A stretch of DNA of 64,000 bases from NCBI RefSeq assembly GCF_004362215.1, contig NZ_SNWR01000001.1, forward strand, positions 2,978,001 through 3,042,000, in the 5' to 3' direction. The notes beneath the pieces were generated by a model that saw nothing but the letters and a program-made list of their open reading frames with translations, made no database searches and was not told the DNA's origin. The DNA is from Paractinoplanes brasiliensis (GTDB lineage: Bacteria > Actinomycetota > Actinomycetes > Mycobacteriales > Micromonosporaceae). Below are positions 27,898-36,585 of this stretch, piece after piece; within the stretch, counting starts at the first letter, position 1; every line of letters starts with the position of its first letter. The translations under genes and the position numbers were made by a program.

Positions 27898-28629
27898 ATG
27901 TTCCCGCTGTCCGTCGACGGGATCGAGATCGTCGCGTCGCTGGTGCTGCTGGCTGACAAGCGGGCGGGGCGTTCGTCGGGCTGGTTGCCATGGGCGGCTC
28001 TGGTGGCCGGCACCGGGACCAGCTTCGCGGCGAACATGGCTGTGGGCGGCGCGGACTGGATCGGCCGGGCGGTATCGGGCTGGCCCGCGTTCGCGCTCTT
28101 GGTAGCGGTCAAATTGCTGTTCGGTCTCCTGGACCACCCCGCTGCCGCCTCTGACCGTGACAGCGGGGCGGGACAGCTTTCCGCGCCAGGGACCGTCCCG
28201 TCGTCCTCTGGTCCGGCGGGCGTCGATGTGGGTGACGGCCGACGGGCGGACGGGCCGGGGACCGTCCCGAAATTCGCGGACGACGGGCGGGACGGACTGC
28301 AGGAACCGGAATCAGCCGTGGTCACGTCGTCGCCTCAGCCGGTGTCAGCCGCTCTCGATGTCGCGGAGCTGATGCCGGTTGCCCGTGAGGCGCGAGAACG
28401 GCTGGCGATGTCCGGCACAGCCTTGACCCGTGAGGCATTGGCTCGACAGATGCGGGCCGACGGGTATGCCGCGTCCAACGCCCGGGTGTCCGCACTTTTG
28501 AAGGGCCTGATCGCGGAGTCGGCTGGCGAGGTCTCTGCCGTCGGCCGTGGTGGGACTGCCCGACTGGTTCTGGTGTGTTGTTTGCTTGCGACGTTGATAT
28601 TCAACGAAGTAGGTCGATGGCAGTGCTGA
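27898..28629 (+). pseudogene. N-terminally truncated DUF2637 protein, integrative-element remnant
   Basis: 243 codons remain. The frame begins at MFPLSVDGIEIVASLVLLAD, the second membrane segment of the DUF2637 proteins carried by actinomycete integrative and conjugative elements; the first membrane segment is missing. A further membrane pair (AALVAGTGTSFAANM, AFALLVAVKLLFGLL), an acidic linker and a C-terminal helix-turn-helix-like part (ALARQMRADGYAASNARVSALLKGL) are intact. It starts 96 bases from the helicase start, with no neighbouring integrase or replication gene, and overlaps the next gene by 29 bases. It looks like the scar of a lost element. Confidence 0.7.
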
Positions 28630-29521
28630 TTTGGCGGCGGAGGATTTGCTTGGTTGTGGAGGGGTCGAATCCGTCCGAGCCGGTTGCGGTGAGTTGGAGT
28701 AGCCAGGCGGCGCTGTGCAGGCGGTGCCAGCCGAGTGCCCAGACTTCGGGTGCGAGTCCTCCGCGTTGCCGCAGGATTTGGGTTGTACCACCAGCTGTGA
28801 CGTAGGCGTGGAGTTGGGCTGCGAGGCGTTTGGGGTCCGGCGGCTGCCGGGTTCCTTGCCAGGTCGCTAGGTCGAGGATTCCGGGGCCGATGAAGGTCAT
28901 GCCGAAGTCGATGAGGTGTTGGCCGCGCATGCCTCGGTGCAGGGAGGTCGGATGAAATTCGCCGTGAACGAGGCCGAACGGTGGTCGTTGAGTCCCTTCG
29001 GCTCGCCGCGTGCTGCTGCGGGCGAGGCCGGCCAGTGAGAGAAGAATGTCCTTTCCGGCCCGGAGTTGGCCTGAGCGACTGAGCCTTCCGATAGCGTCGA
29101 GCATGGTTTCCGGTAGCGCGGCGAGCGTGTCGGTGTCCCAGACATCGAGGCTCGGGCAGGTGGGATCGGCGCGGTGCAGGCGAGCGGTGGCTGCGGCGGC
29201 ATGCAGGTCGGTCGGGGTTTCGGTGGAGTCGCCAAGGTCTTCGAGCAGCATCACGAGGCGGTCATCCGTCACGCGGTGCGCCAAGAGTCTGGGGACGGGC
29301 AGACCGGCTCGGGCGGCGGCTTGTAGGACGGTGGCTTCGCCGGTGAAGGGCGGCCGAGCGTGTTTGCAGATGGCCGTAGTTCTGTCCGGGAATCGGACGC
29401 GTTCGACAGCGGACAGCGGCCATATCCGGATCGGCTCACGGACGAGTGGTTCTGGAAGGCCGGCCTCTCCGCACAATGTGGTGATCGTGGCGTGAAGGCC
29501 GTCAGGGCTCACGGGTTTCAT
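28601..29521 (-). CDS. aminoglycoside phosphotransferase-family kinase with altered catalytic loop
   Basis: About 306 residues from the ATG that overlaps the stop of the HD gene (ATGA at 29518-29521). The kinase-like fold is seen in VMLLEDLGD (hinge), LVHGEFHPTSLHRG (catalytic loop) and HLIDFGMTFIGPGILDLATW (DFG-like region). Aminoglycoside or choline kinases have HGDxxxxN; here the Asp is Glu and the Asn is Ser, so activity may be altered. The substrate is unknown. The tight pairing with an HD hydrolase suggests a joint function, perhaps nucleotide or antibiotic related. Confidence 0.8.
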   Translation of the reverse strand: MKPVSPDGLHATITTLCGEAGLPEPLVREPIRIWPLSAVERVRFPDRTTAICKHARPPFTGEATVLQAAARAGLPVPRLLAHRVTDDRLVMLLEDLGDSTETPTDLHAAAATARLHRADPTCPSLDVWDTDTLAALPETMLDAIGRLSRSGQLRAGKDILLSLAGLARSSTRRAEGTQRPPFGLVHGEFHPTSLHRGMRGQHLIDFGMTFIGPGILDLATWQGTRQPPDPKRLAAQLHAYVTAGGTTQILRQRGGLAPEVWALGWHRLHSAAWLLQLTATGSDGFDPSTTKQILRRQISTAIDLLR

Positions 29522-30102
29522 CCGCTGGTGCGCAGGCTCGATGTGGCGGTGTCCAGGGTGTTCAGAATGTCGGCGAGTGCGGTGCTCATGGTGGGGGGAA
29601 CCGCGCCGAGGGTGGCTTGCTGGCATGCCCGGAAGTGGTCGAGCAGGTCGATTAACGGCTTGCGGACGGCGAAGAAATTGAGGACGTCGCCTGCGAGGTG
29701 GGCGCGGCGTAGCAGAGAATTGAGCGCGACGATCTTGTCTGCGGTGGACAGGAGCACCAGGGGTGCGTCGCGGGTGTCGAGCAGGATGGGTTCCATGCGA
29801 TCGAGGGCGTCGTGTTCGGTCTGCATGCCGCGGATGAGCCGGCGCACTTCGTCGCCGAATCGTGCGGTGAGGAATCGGTCGAGATCACGCGGCGCGGGGG
29901 CGAACTCGGGGGCGTCGTGCAGCAGGGCAGCGGCGATCACTCGTGGTCCTGCAGCGGGGTGGTGTTCGCCGATGGTGACGGCGACGCGGGCGGCGTGAGC
30001 CAGCGCGGGGCGGTCGTCGATGATCTTGCCGGAGCACCAGTGCCGAGCCGTTGTCAGAGCGCGTTCCACGAGTGGGTGACGCGGCGGGGTGAGGCTGGTC
30101 AT
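29518..30102 (-). CDS. HD-domain phosphohydrolase (SpoT-like)
   Basis: 194 residues. The metal-binding pattern is His in LAHAARVA, His-Asp in AALLHDAPE and an Asp in STADKIVALNSLLR, as in RelA/SpoT-type HD hydrolases, and LIRGMQTEHDAL is the usual helix between. It lacks synthetase or regulatory domains, so it resembles a small alarmone hydrolase or a nucleotide phosphohydrolase. AGGAT precedes the ATG. It heads a two-gene unit with the kinase-like gene and is divergent from the small gene at 30140. Confidence 0.78.
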   Translation of the reverse strand: MTSLTPPRHPLVERALTTARHWCSGKIIDDRPALAHAARVAVTIGEHHPAAGPRVIAAALLHDAPEFAPAPRDLDRFLTARFGDEVRRLIRGMQTEHDALDRMEPILLDTRDAPLVLLSTADKIVALNSLLRRAHLAGDVLNFFAVRKPLIDLLDHFRACQQATLGAVPPTMSTALADILNTLDTATSSLRTSG

Positions 30103-30139
30103 CGGCGGGATCCTTCTGGTTGGCCACTACGATGGCGGG

Positions 30140-30595
30140 GTGGCGGGTCCTTTGGAGCGTTGGTGCGACGACACGTGCGGGATCTGCCCTGGGCAGATGC
30201 TGGGGCCTGGGGAGTTCGACGTGGTCGCGCGTCCGCGCACGGAGTTGGCGTACCGGCCGGATCTGGGATGGCGGGCCACGCCGGATGGTGTGCCGGTGTG
30301 TGTGCACCCGTTCAGGGTGGGGATGGCGCCGGGGGCGTACGCGTCGGCCGGCACGCCGCTGCCGCCGCTCGAGACTGACGATGCGGAGCTGGCGCCGCCT
30401 CCGGAGGCGCTGGTGTTGCCGGAGTTGCTGGACGATCTGAGTGGCTGGATGGTGGCGCATCTGCGTGTCGCTGATCGGGACGAGATGTTCTCGGTTGTTG
30501 CTCGGCTTGAACGGCAGGCCGGTGAGCGGTTCGCACCCGGCGAGGTCGTTGCCGTCCTGCGCCGGGTGCTGTCCGTGGAGCTGGCGCGTTCCTGA
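30140..30595 (+). CDS. hypothetical protein with CxxC-like start
   Basis: About 151 residues from the GTG at 30140; an earlier GTG at 30089 would overlap the divergent HD gene. The N terminus has WCDDTCGICPGQ, a possible metal or redox site, followed by a stretch rich in Pro and Leu and a helical C terminus (MFSVVARLERQAGERFAPGEVVAVLRR). No family recognised. It ends 1 base before the end of the convergent gene. The start and even the reality of the gene are uncertain, but its codon use matches its neighbours. Confidence 0.5.
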   Translation: MAGPLERWCDDTCGICPGQMLGPGEFDVVARPRTELAYRPDLGWRATPDGVPVCVHPFRVGMAPGAYASAGTPLPPLETDDAELAPPPEALVLPELLDDLSGWMVAHLRVADRDEMFSVVARLERQAGERFAPGEVVAVLRRVLSVELARS

Positions 30596-31198
30596 TCAGG
30601 CGGCGGGTGCGGCGAACATCGTGTCGAAGTCGATGTCGTGGCTGCGCCCGCCCGCGGTGATGCCGACGCTGCCGTACAGCTCGTTGAGGTGGGCGATGCG
30701 CTTGTCGACCTCGGCAGTGTCGAGCCAATAGCGCAGCGGCTGTTCGCCCCAGCCGGCGGCGGCGTAGTAGGCGTCGGTGTCGCAGCCGCGGAAATAGGCG
30801 AAGTCTTCCAGGGCGGTGTCGTGCGGGAACAGCACGCCCAAGTCGCGCTCGATGTGGCTCATCACCGTGTGCTGGGCCAGCACGGCGTGGACCATGTCGT
30901 CGACCGGCAGCGGCAGCAGCAACTCGGACGCCTGCTCGTCGCCGCCGGTCAGGTCGTACACTGCGGCCTTGAGCGCGAGCGACCGCATGGCCTCGACCAG
31001 CAGCGGCTGTCCGTCGCGGTCCAGGTCGAACCGCGAGATCGCCGGCATCCCGGTGTAGGTCGCCCAGCACGGGCTGTACTTCATGCTGGAGGTCGTGAAC
31101 CGCTCCCACAGCGGGTGGGCCTGCATCTGGTCCAGGATCTCCGCAGCACGCTTGCCGACGGCGGCGGGGTCGAGCGTCGAGCTCTTGGTGGTGGTCAT
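30596..31198 (-). CDS. hypothetical cytoplasmic protein
   Basis: 200 residues, with AGGAG before the ATG. No named family recognised. The middle part, PVDDMVHAVLAQHT followed by LGVLFPHDT, recalls the VDxMWHxxLxHT...HHxP pattern of bacterial proteins related to plant glycine-rich-domain proteins, but the resemblance is weak. An aromatic region (AYFRGCDTDAYYAAAGWG) follows. No membrane segment. It is divergent from the TPR-type regulator, with 255 bases between, and could be its target. Confidence 0.7.
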   Translation of the reverse strand: MTTTKSSTLDPAAVGKRAAEILDQMQAHPLWERFTTSSMKYSPCWATYTGMPAISRFDLDRDGQPLLVEAMRSLALKAAVYDLTGGDEQASELLLPLPVDDMVHAVLAQHTVMSHIERDLGVLFPHDTALEDFAYFRGCDTDAYYAAAGWGEQPLRYWLDTAEVDKRIAHLNELYGSVGITAGGRSHDIDFDTMFAAPAA

Positions 31199-31453
31199 TG
31201 AGGTCTCCTCACGTGTGACGGTCCGGCCCTGGCATCAGCCTCGTCCCAAGCTCCGGGGACGAGGGCCATGTCCGCGCCGTATTCGAGTGGACCAATGTCG
31301 TGGGTGTGACGGGTAGTGGCGCCGACCGCGAGGTGCGGGAAGTCTTGGGATGTCCCGTGAATTGCGTGAAATCAACGATGTGCCGCTTTCGGAACGTCCG
31401 CACCCGGGGTTGTTTCGCTACTGTCGGTGTGGCTGCCAACGCGCGGAGGGGCC

Positions 31454-32863
31454 ATGACCGAAGCACCGTCAACGCTGGCCGACCTTCTACGGTTGGCGAC
31501 GTGGAGCCCGCGCGACCTGGTGGCCGCGGTCAATACTCGGCTGTCGCGACAGGGACGTGATCGTCTTCGGATCGATGCCACGGCCGGCTACTTCTGGCTG
31601 CGTGGCGGCCAGCCCCGACCGCATATGCGGTGGCTCGTGGCGGCCGTGCTGTCCGAGCGCCTCGGTTTCAAGGTCGACACCGGTCAGCTATGGCCGGGAA
31701 CGCAAGGCAGTGAGATAGCCGCAGCCAGCGGGTTCGAGTCCGTGTCGCACGTGGATGACTTGGTGCGCGAACTCGGCCACCTGTCCACCGTTGCGGCCAC
31801 CCCGCTGAGCCCAGTTGGAGACGCCTCCGGCCTCGACCTCGTCGCGGCCGTCCTGGACCAGTTCGGCGGCATCTCCGTGCCCGCGCGACTGCGACCAGAT
31901 CACGAGAAGGTTCACCCCGAGCAGGTTGACCTCGTCGCGGCGCACGTCGCCGATCTACGGCGTCTCGACGACCGGCACGGCGGTGGCGCGTTAAGCGTGC
32001 GATATGTGACCGCGCAGCTGCGGAGCACCATGGACATGGTCGAATACGCCAGCTACGACGCCGTCACCGGCCGGCGCCTGCTGGCCATCATCGCTGACCT
32101 GGCGCAACTCTTGGGCTGGTTGCATTTCGACTCCAGTCATTACGGCGCGGCCGAACGATATCTGCTGCTCAGCGTCGGCGTGTGCCGCGCGTTGCACGAC
32201 ACCGAACGCGCCGCGAATGTGATCGGCATGCTCAGCTACGTGTCCGCTTTCGCCGGCCACGGCCGCCAAGCCCAGCATCTCGCCGAGGCCGCCCACGCCG
32301 AGTCCCGGTCGGCCGACCCGATCATGCGAGCGAGGCTCCTGGGCCGTGAAGCGACCGCCGCCGCCGCTGACGGCGACATCACCGGATTCCGCCGCTGCGC
32401 CGAAGAAGCCACCGCCTTGCTCAGCGACGGCGACAAGAGGCAACCCCGGCCGGCGTTCCTCTATTACCTCAGTCCGCTTCAGCTGGCGGCGGAAACCGGC
32501 CAAGCCCTGGTAACGCTCGCCAACCAGTCGACCGCGCATCGCACCCGGCTGCTCGACGAGGGAATCGAGGTGCTCAGCGCGGCGGTCACCGAGATGACGG
32601 CGTCCGACGACGCCAACGGTCCGGCCTACGCCCGATCGGGGCTGCTGCACAGCACCTTCCTCGCGCGAGCGCTCGTGCAGCGCGGCCGAACCAGCGACGC
32701 GATCGGCGTAATCAGGGCAGACCTGCCTCTGCTGCCCACGGTCCAATCGCCACGCGGCCGCAGCTACCTGAAATCTCTGCGCCCGACGCTCGGCCGTCAC
32801 GCACGATCGGCCGAGGTCAAAGCCTTCCTACCAGAGTTTGATGCCGCACTATTGAATGCATGA
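31454..32863 (+). CDS. TPR-type transcriptional regulator-like protein
   Basis: About 469 residues from the ATG at 31454 (GGAGG upstream). The first 90 residues are a small helical domain of the helix-turn-helix type, partly degenerate (LADLLRLATWSPRDLVAAVNTRL). The rest is built of helix pairs of the TPR kind (GRRLLAIIADLAQLLGWLHFD, HYGAAERYLLLSVGVCRAL), as in the large actinomycete group of XRE/TPR regulators that sense small peptides or stress. Its stop overlaps the GNAT start, so the two are coupled. Confidence 0.78.
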   Translation: MTEAPSTLADLLRLATWSPRDLVAAVNTRLSRQGRDRLRIDATAGYFWLRGGQPRPHMRWLVAAVLSERLGFKVDTGQLWPGTQGSEIAAASGFESVSHVDDLVRELGHLSTVAATPLSPVGDASGLDLVAAVLDQFGGISVPARLRPDHEKVHPEQVDLVAAHVADLRRLDDRHGGGALSVRYVTAQLRSTMDMVEYASYDAVTGRRLLAIIADLAQLLGWLHFDSSHYGAAERYLLLSVGVCRALHDTERAANVIGMLSYVSAFAGHGRQAQHLAEAAHAESRSADPIMRARLLGREATAAAADGDITGFRRCAEEATALLSDGDKRQPRPAFLYYLSPLQLAAETGQALVTLANQSTAHRTRLLDEGIEVLSAAVTEMTASDDANGPAYARSGLLHSTFLARALVQRGRTSDAIGVIRADLPLLPTVQSPRGRSYLKSLRPTLGRHARSAEVKAFLPEFDAALLNA

Positions 32864-33417
32864 CCATCGGCAACCCCGATCTTCCTCACCGCGGTGATAT
32901 GCACCGTGATGTCATCTTCGCTGCACGCCGGGTCGATCACCCGGACGCGGCAACGATGCTCAACGTCTTCTACCGGGAGCAGGTCGGACGATACGGGTGG
33001 GCCGAGTCGGTCGATCTCGATCCTGGCAACTATGAAGCACCAGACGGGCTGTTCATCGTCATCTACCGCGACGGTGTGCCAGTTGGCTGCGGTGGTTGCC
33101 GCAGGTTCGAACCAGGCAGTGCCACCTTCGAGATCAAAAAGACGTACCTAGTACCCCAAGCACGTGGACATGGACTCGGGCAACGACTCCTCGACGTACT
33201 GGAGGACACCGCCGAACGCGGCGGCGCGCGCAGGATCATCCTGGAGACCGGCGTCCGCAATGATGCAGCTCTGCGCCTGTTCACCCGCAACGGCTACACG
33301 CCCACAGCACGGTACGTCGCCGGCCGTGACCCGGCGATCAACCGGGCTTTCGAGAAGATGATGACCCGCTCGCCGCGAACGGTCACGACTGAGGATGCTC
33401 AGTCAGCCATCGCCTGA
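32860..33417 (+). CDS. GNAT-family N-acetyltransferase
   Basis: 185 residues. Coenzyme A binding is indicated by LVPQARGHGLGQRLLDVLE, the Q/RxxGxG/A motif near residue 100, with ILETGVRNDAALRLFTRNGY downstream. The substrate is unknown. It overlaps the upstream regulator by 4 bases (ATGA), and its last 35 bases overlap the convergent epimerase gene. Confidence 0.85.
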   Translation: MTIGNPDLPHRGDMHRDVIFAARRVDHPDAATMLNVFYREQVGRYGWAESVDLDPGNYEAPDGLFIVIYRDGVPVGCGGCRRFEPGSATFEIKKTYLVPQARGHGLGQRLLDVLEDTAERGGARRIILETGVRNDAALRLFTRNGYTPTARYVAGRDPAINRAFEKMMTRSPRTVTTEDAQSAIA

Positions 33418-34414
33418 TCAACTCCTGCTCACGGTCAGGTGCGATCCCGTGTTCACCGAAGCGCTCATGATCTACAGGTCTCCCACCGCTGTGCAGCCAC
33501 GCCCACGTGTCGGCAACGGTTTCAGCAATCGGGCGGCAGCGCAGCCCTGCCGCCCGAGCGCGCTCGGCGCTCATGCTCCATGGCGCAGCCGCGTTGCGCC
33601 ACAACGGCAATTCCGTCCATTGCGTCACGCCCTGCTCCACCAGCCAGTCCTCGTCGGCCCAGACGAACCTAACCCGCTTGTCCGCGGGCCCAACCACGTC
33701 AGCGCACGCCGTCAGCATGTCGCCGAAAGTTGCTTCGTCGTTGTTCGGCGCGACGTTATAGACCCCGGCGTCACCGTCTCGCACTCGTTCCAGGAGAAAA
33801 TCGGATAGATCCCGGACGTCAACCGGTTGTATTCCGCGGTCGGGAGCCGGTACCAGAATGCGTCCTCCCCGACGAACACGATCCAGCCACCATTGCAGAC
33901 GTCCCACGTACTCGTAAGGCCCGAGAACAACATGGGGCCGAAGAACAAGCAGCCTGTCCGACCCGAAAGCGTTCCCGCAGGCAATCTCGCACCCCACCTT
34001 CAGCGGGCCGTAAGTGTCCGGATCCCACCGCCGCGTCCCAGGATCGAGACCGGGATCGCCATCCCACAACGCTGAACCCTCATCGACCGCAGCATGCGGC
34101 CAGTCCCGGTAAGCGGAAATCGTCGAAACAAACGTGTAGTGCCCCACCGCCGGCGCCAATATCTTGGCCGACCGCGCAACCACCGCAGGGACGCTTCCAG
34201 ACACATCGATCGCAGCGTCCCATGGCCCCTCTTTGGCGAGTGCGACCAGATCTGACGGACTCTCACGATCGCCCACCACCCGACGGACGCCGGTCGGCAA
34301 ATCGACGGGCGAGCGCCCCCTGTTGAAGACGGTGACGTCGAGGCCCTGACCGACAGCTCTCTCGACCAGCACCCGGCCGACGAACCACGATCCCCCGAGA
34401 ACTAAAACCCGCAC
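33383..34414 (-). CDS. NAD-dependent epimerase/dehydratase-like protein
   Basis: 343 residues from the GTG at 34414; an upstream reading to 34465 adds residues without family features. The Rossmann start is RVLVLGGSWFVGRVLVE, a GxxxxxG variant with Trp-Phe. YTFVSTISAYRDW follows, but the usual YxxxK is PDTYGPLKVGCE. The later part (PVDVRDLSDFLLERV, VYNVAPNN) is normal for atypical extended SDRs. It probably acts on a nucleotide-linked or small metabolite; substrate unknown. It converges on the GNAT gene with a 35-base overlap. Confidence 0.8.
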   Translation of the reverse strand: MRVLVLGGSWFVGRVLVERAVGQGLDVTVFNRGRSPVDLPTGVRRVVGDRESPSDLVALAKEGPWDAAIDVSGSVPAVVARSAKILAPAVGHYTFVSTISAYRDWPHAAVDEGSALWDGDPGLDPGTRRWDPDTYGPLKVGCEIACGNAFGSDRLLVLRPHVVLGPYEYVGRLQWWLDRVRRGGRILVPAPDRGIQPVDVRDLSDFLLERVRDGDAGVYNVAPNNDEATFGDMLTACADVVGPADKRVRFVWADEDWLVEQGVTQWTELPLWRNAAAPWSMSAERARAAGLRCRPIAETVADTWAWLHSGGRPVDHERFGEHGIAPDREQELIRRWLTEHPQS

Positions 34415-34734
34415 GACCTCAGGCGCCCCTTCCCGAGTTGGTGAACCGCCGACAACTTCACGCAATTAACGCCTACATCGCCAATATTCTCATCATCCAC
34501 TCCAAGGCTGCCTTCCGACAACAGCGGACGTTGGTAATGCTGGTCCAGCAAGCACGGCCTTGGTCCGCACATCAGAGGATCCCAGTCAGTGCGCAGTTAA
34601 GATATTCGCAGTGTGGAATTGGCAAGAACTCAATACTACAGTCCCGCCGGCGGAAACGCCTCGCCACTGTCGATCTCCTTGGCGACCCGGACTGCAATAT
34701 CGAAATAATGAATTGAGGAGGGTGGTGATGAAAG
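34415..34734. other. gene-free, AT-richer stretch
   Basis: These 320 bases have visibly more A and T than the rest of the window and no convincing gene on either strand. They may be of foreign origin, in keeping with the surrounding insertion elements. No palindrome or promoter stood out. Confidence 0.5.
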
Positions 34735-34938
34735 GTGCTGATAGCGGGATTCGGAATCGCGGGGATTCTGTTAGGATTTTTCGCGGGATTCACTTTCGCC
34801 AAACGAACGCAAAGATGGTGTCCAGGATGCGGCATCACCATGACGGCGGAGCATTGCCCTCGCCCCATCTCCACGAGCCGACACTCCGCTTCTGCTGACG
34901 CGTTCACAGCACCCTCAGCATCGATCGGCACAGGGTGA
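34735..34938 (+). CDS. small membrane protein with zinc-ribbon-like CxxC
   Basis: 67 residues from a GTG, with GGAGG 12 bases upstream. A single membrane helix (LIAGFGIAGILLGFFAGFTFA) is followed by KRTQRWCPGCGITM, one CxxC knuckle, and a low-complexity tail. Similar tiny membrane-plus-CxxC proteins occur beside regulators in actinomycete accessory regions. Function unknown. Confidence 0.5.
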   Translation: MLIAGFGIAGILLGFFAGFTFAKRTQRWCPGCGITMTAEHCPRPISTSRHSASADAFTAPSASIGTG

Positions 34939-35197
34939 CCTGACGGCACTCTCATCACCGATTGCGGCTGACTTGTTCGCCCCGCTCGCCTCAATGCCAA
35001 CGAAGTCGGCGCCGCTTGCGTGCGGTCGATTCGTGCGCTCGTGGGACATGGACCACCCGGCCCTTCCTGGCCTGACACGCCCGTGGCCGGGTTTCACGGG
35101 CTGGGCGCGTAGCGAACTGTCCCCCAGTCATCGAACGCGCCCAGCCCGCCTTTCCTCGGCTTCCGTTTTGTTGACCCGTCGATAGGAAGAGTTTCTG
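34939..35197. other. leader of the interrupted permease gene
   Basis: No gene is seen. AGGAAG at 35184-35189 is the ribosome-binding site for the permease fragment at 35198, and TTGACC at 35171 is a possible -35 box. Confidence 0.35.
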
Positions 35198-35253
35198 ATG
35201 ACTGCGGTCGGTCTCGACGACGTCGAACGGTTGCGACGGCTCGGATACACGCC
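35198..35253 (+). pseudogene. amino-acid permease, 5' fragment before the ISAs1 insertion
   Basis: The start ATG at 35198 has AGGAAG eight bases upstream. The 56 bases encode MTAVGLDDVERLRRLGYT, the cytoplasmic N terminus typical of APC permeases. The frame breaks at the insertion element. Joining base 35253 to base 36586, i.e. removing the element and one copy of the duplication, restores a single open frame (Pro-Glu-Leu-Gln next). Confidence 0.88.
35244..35253. repeat. left copy of the 10-bp target-site duplication
   Basis: GATACACGCC here is repeated exactly at 36576-36585 on the other side of the element. A 10-bp duplication is within the range known for ISAs1-family elements. Confidence 0.9.
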
Positions 35254-36575
35254 CAGAGCCAAAGCAAAGTCGGATGGTTATCGGATGGCTGCGTTGAGTA
35301 GCGTCGGGATGAGCATCTTGTTGGCGTGATGCCGTTCCATGAGCTGTTTGATTCGGGTGTGCCCGGCGAGGCGGATCAGGGCGAGGGCGAGGTTGCGCAG
35401 GGCGGCCATGGCGTGGGCGACGGTGCCGAGGTAGGCGTGGTGGTGGTCTTCGCCGAGCAGGACGTCGCGGATCCAGTGGATCTTGTTTTCGATTCCCCAG
35501 TGGCTGCGGACGTGAGCGGCGATCTCGGTTGCGGTGCAGGTCAGGCTGGTGATGCCGTGCAGGAGGTGTTTGCTGACGCGTTGGCCGTCGGGGGCGTAGG
35601 TGTCGCGGCGGATCCGGAAGACCTGGACCGCGCCGGGGAAGTCCACGCCGTCGGCGGGTGCGGTCCAGATGGTGCGGGTGACCCGGTGGCCGTTTCGGTG
35701 CTCGGTGTGCGTTGCGGCAGCCAGAGCGGGGACGGCTGCGGGCAGCCGGTCAGTGATCGCGGTGAGCAGGCCGGGCCGGTTGCCTTTGACGGTGAAGGCG
35801 TAACCGGCATCGCGCTTGAGTAGGTAGGTGGCGGTGTCGTGGCTGGGATGGGCGGCGTCGGCGGTGATCGTCATGCCGGTGATGTCGACCGGGTCGAGCA
35901 GGGCGGCGATCTGGGTGACTTCGGTGGTGTCGGCCGGGACCTGGACCTGGGCGATGACCACGGCGGTGTCGTGGCGCATCGCGGAGAACAGTTGCACGTC
36001 CACGCCGGTGCCGGGGCGGGTGTTGCGGACGGTCTTGCCGTCCAGGGCCAGCCCGACACCGGTGCGAACCTCGAGCAGGGTGGTCAGCCAGGCGCAGATC
36101 AGCCGGTCCAAGACCGCGGCGTCGACGGCCTCGGCCAGCCGGCGCAGGGTGTCACGGCCGGGCGGGATCCGGATGCCCAGGACGGGGTGCGTGCGGGCGC
36201 CCGCTGCGCCGAGCAGGGGTTGCGGGAGTTCCGCGACCCGGTCGGCGGCTTGCCGGCAATCACGTGCCCCGCACAGCAGTGCCATGGTCAGCACCGTCAG
36301 TACCGCGGTGAGAGGATGCCGCACGCCCTTGGGCTTACGCGGATCTTTGACCGGCGCGAACACCGCGGCCAGCGCGGTTACCCGGCCGAGGTCGGCCTGG
36401 CTGGCCTTGTTCATGACGACATCGGCGACCGCATGCGAGACTGGCACGAGCGGCCTTTCTGGTAGACGACGGTTGGCGTAGAGAACCGCCATCGTCTACT
36501 GAGGAAGGCCGCGTCCGTTCACCGGGTCGTCATCACCAGGAACAACGAAGATCAACTAACTTTGCTTTGGCTCTG
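35254..36575 (-). mobile_element. ISAs1-family insertion sequence, complete (1322 bp)
   Basis: Perfect 17-bp terminal inverted repeats, CAGAGCCAAAGCAAAGT at 35254-35270 and its complement at 36559-36575, bound by a 10-bp direct duplication of GATACACGCC. One transposase gene fills the element. Perfect ends and duplication argue for a recent insertion. It breaks an APC permease gene near its start and may cut off expression of the amidase and GPP34 genes downstream. Confidence 0.95.
35278..36492 (-). CDS. ISAs1-family DDE transposase
   Basis: 404 residues. The N-terminal DDE_Tnp_1-associated region contains VKDPRKPKGVRHPLTAVL. The catalytic residues lie in LALDGKTVRNTR (first Asp), TADAAHPSHDT (second Asp) and SHWGIENKIHWIRDV (Glu), in the spacing of the ISAs1/IS4-like group. 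It is intact, so the element may be active. A shorter start at the ATG 36414 is possible. Confidence 0.93.
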   Translation of the reverse strand: MAVLYANRRLPERPLVPVSHAVADVVMNKASQADLGRVTALAAVFAPVKDPRKPKGVRHPLTAVLTVLTMALLCGARDCRQAADRVAELPQPLLGAAGARTHPVLGIRIPPGRDTLRRLAEAVDAAVLDRLICAWLTTLLEVRTGVGLALDGKTVRNTRPGTGVDVQLFSAMRHDTAVVIAQVQVPADTTEVTQIAALLDPVDITGMTITADAAHPSHDTATYLLKRDAGYAFTVKGNRPGLLTAITDRLPAAVPALAAATHTEHRNGHRVTRTIWTAPADGVDFPGAVQVFRIRRDTYAPDGQRVSKHLLHGITSLTCTATEIAAHVRSHWGIENKIHWIRDVLLGEDHHHAYLGTVAHAMAALRNLALALIRLAGHTRIKQLMERHHANKMLIPTLLNAAIR

Positions 36576-36585
36576 GATACACGCC
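36576..36585. repeat. right copy of the 10-bp target-site duplication
   Basis: GATACACGCC, identical to 35244-35253, directly follows the right inverted repeat of the ISAs1 element. Confidence 0.9.

Noticed and set aside
34560..34898. 112-residue frame overlapping the small membrane protein
   Set aside because: Basic, low-complexity translation; the GTG frame at 34735 has a clear membrane helix and CxxC.
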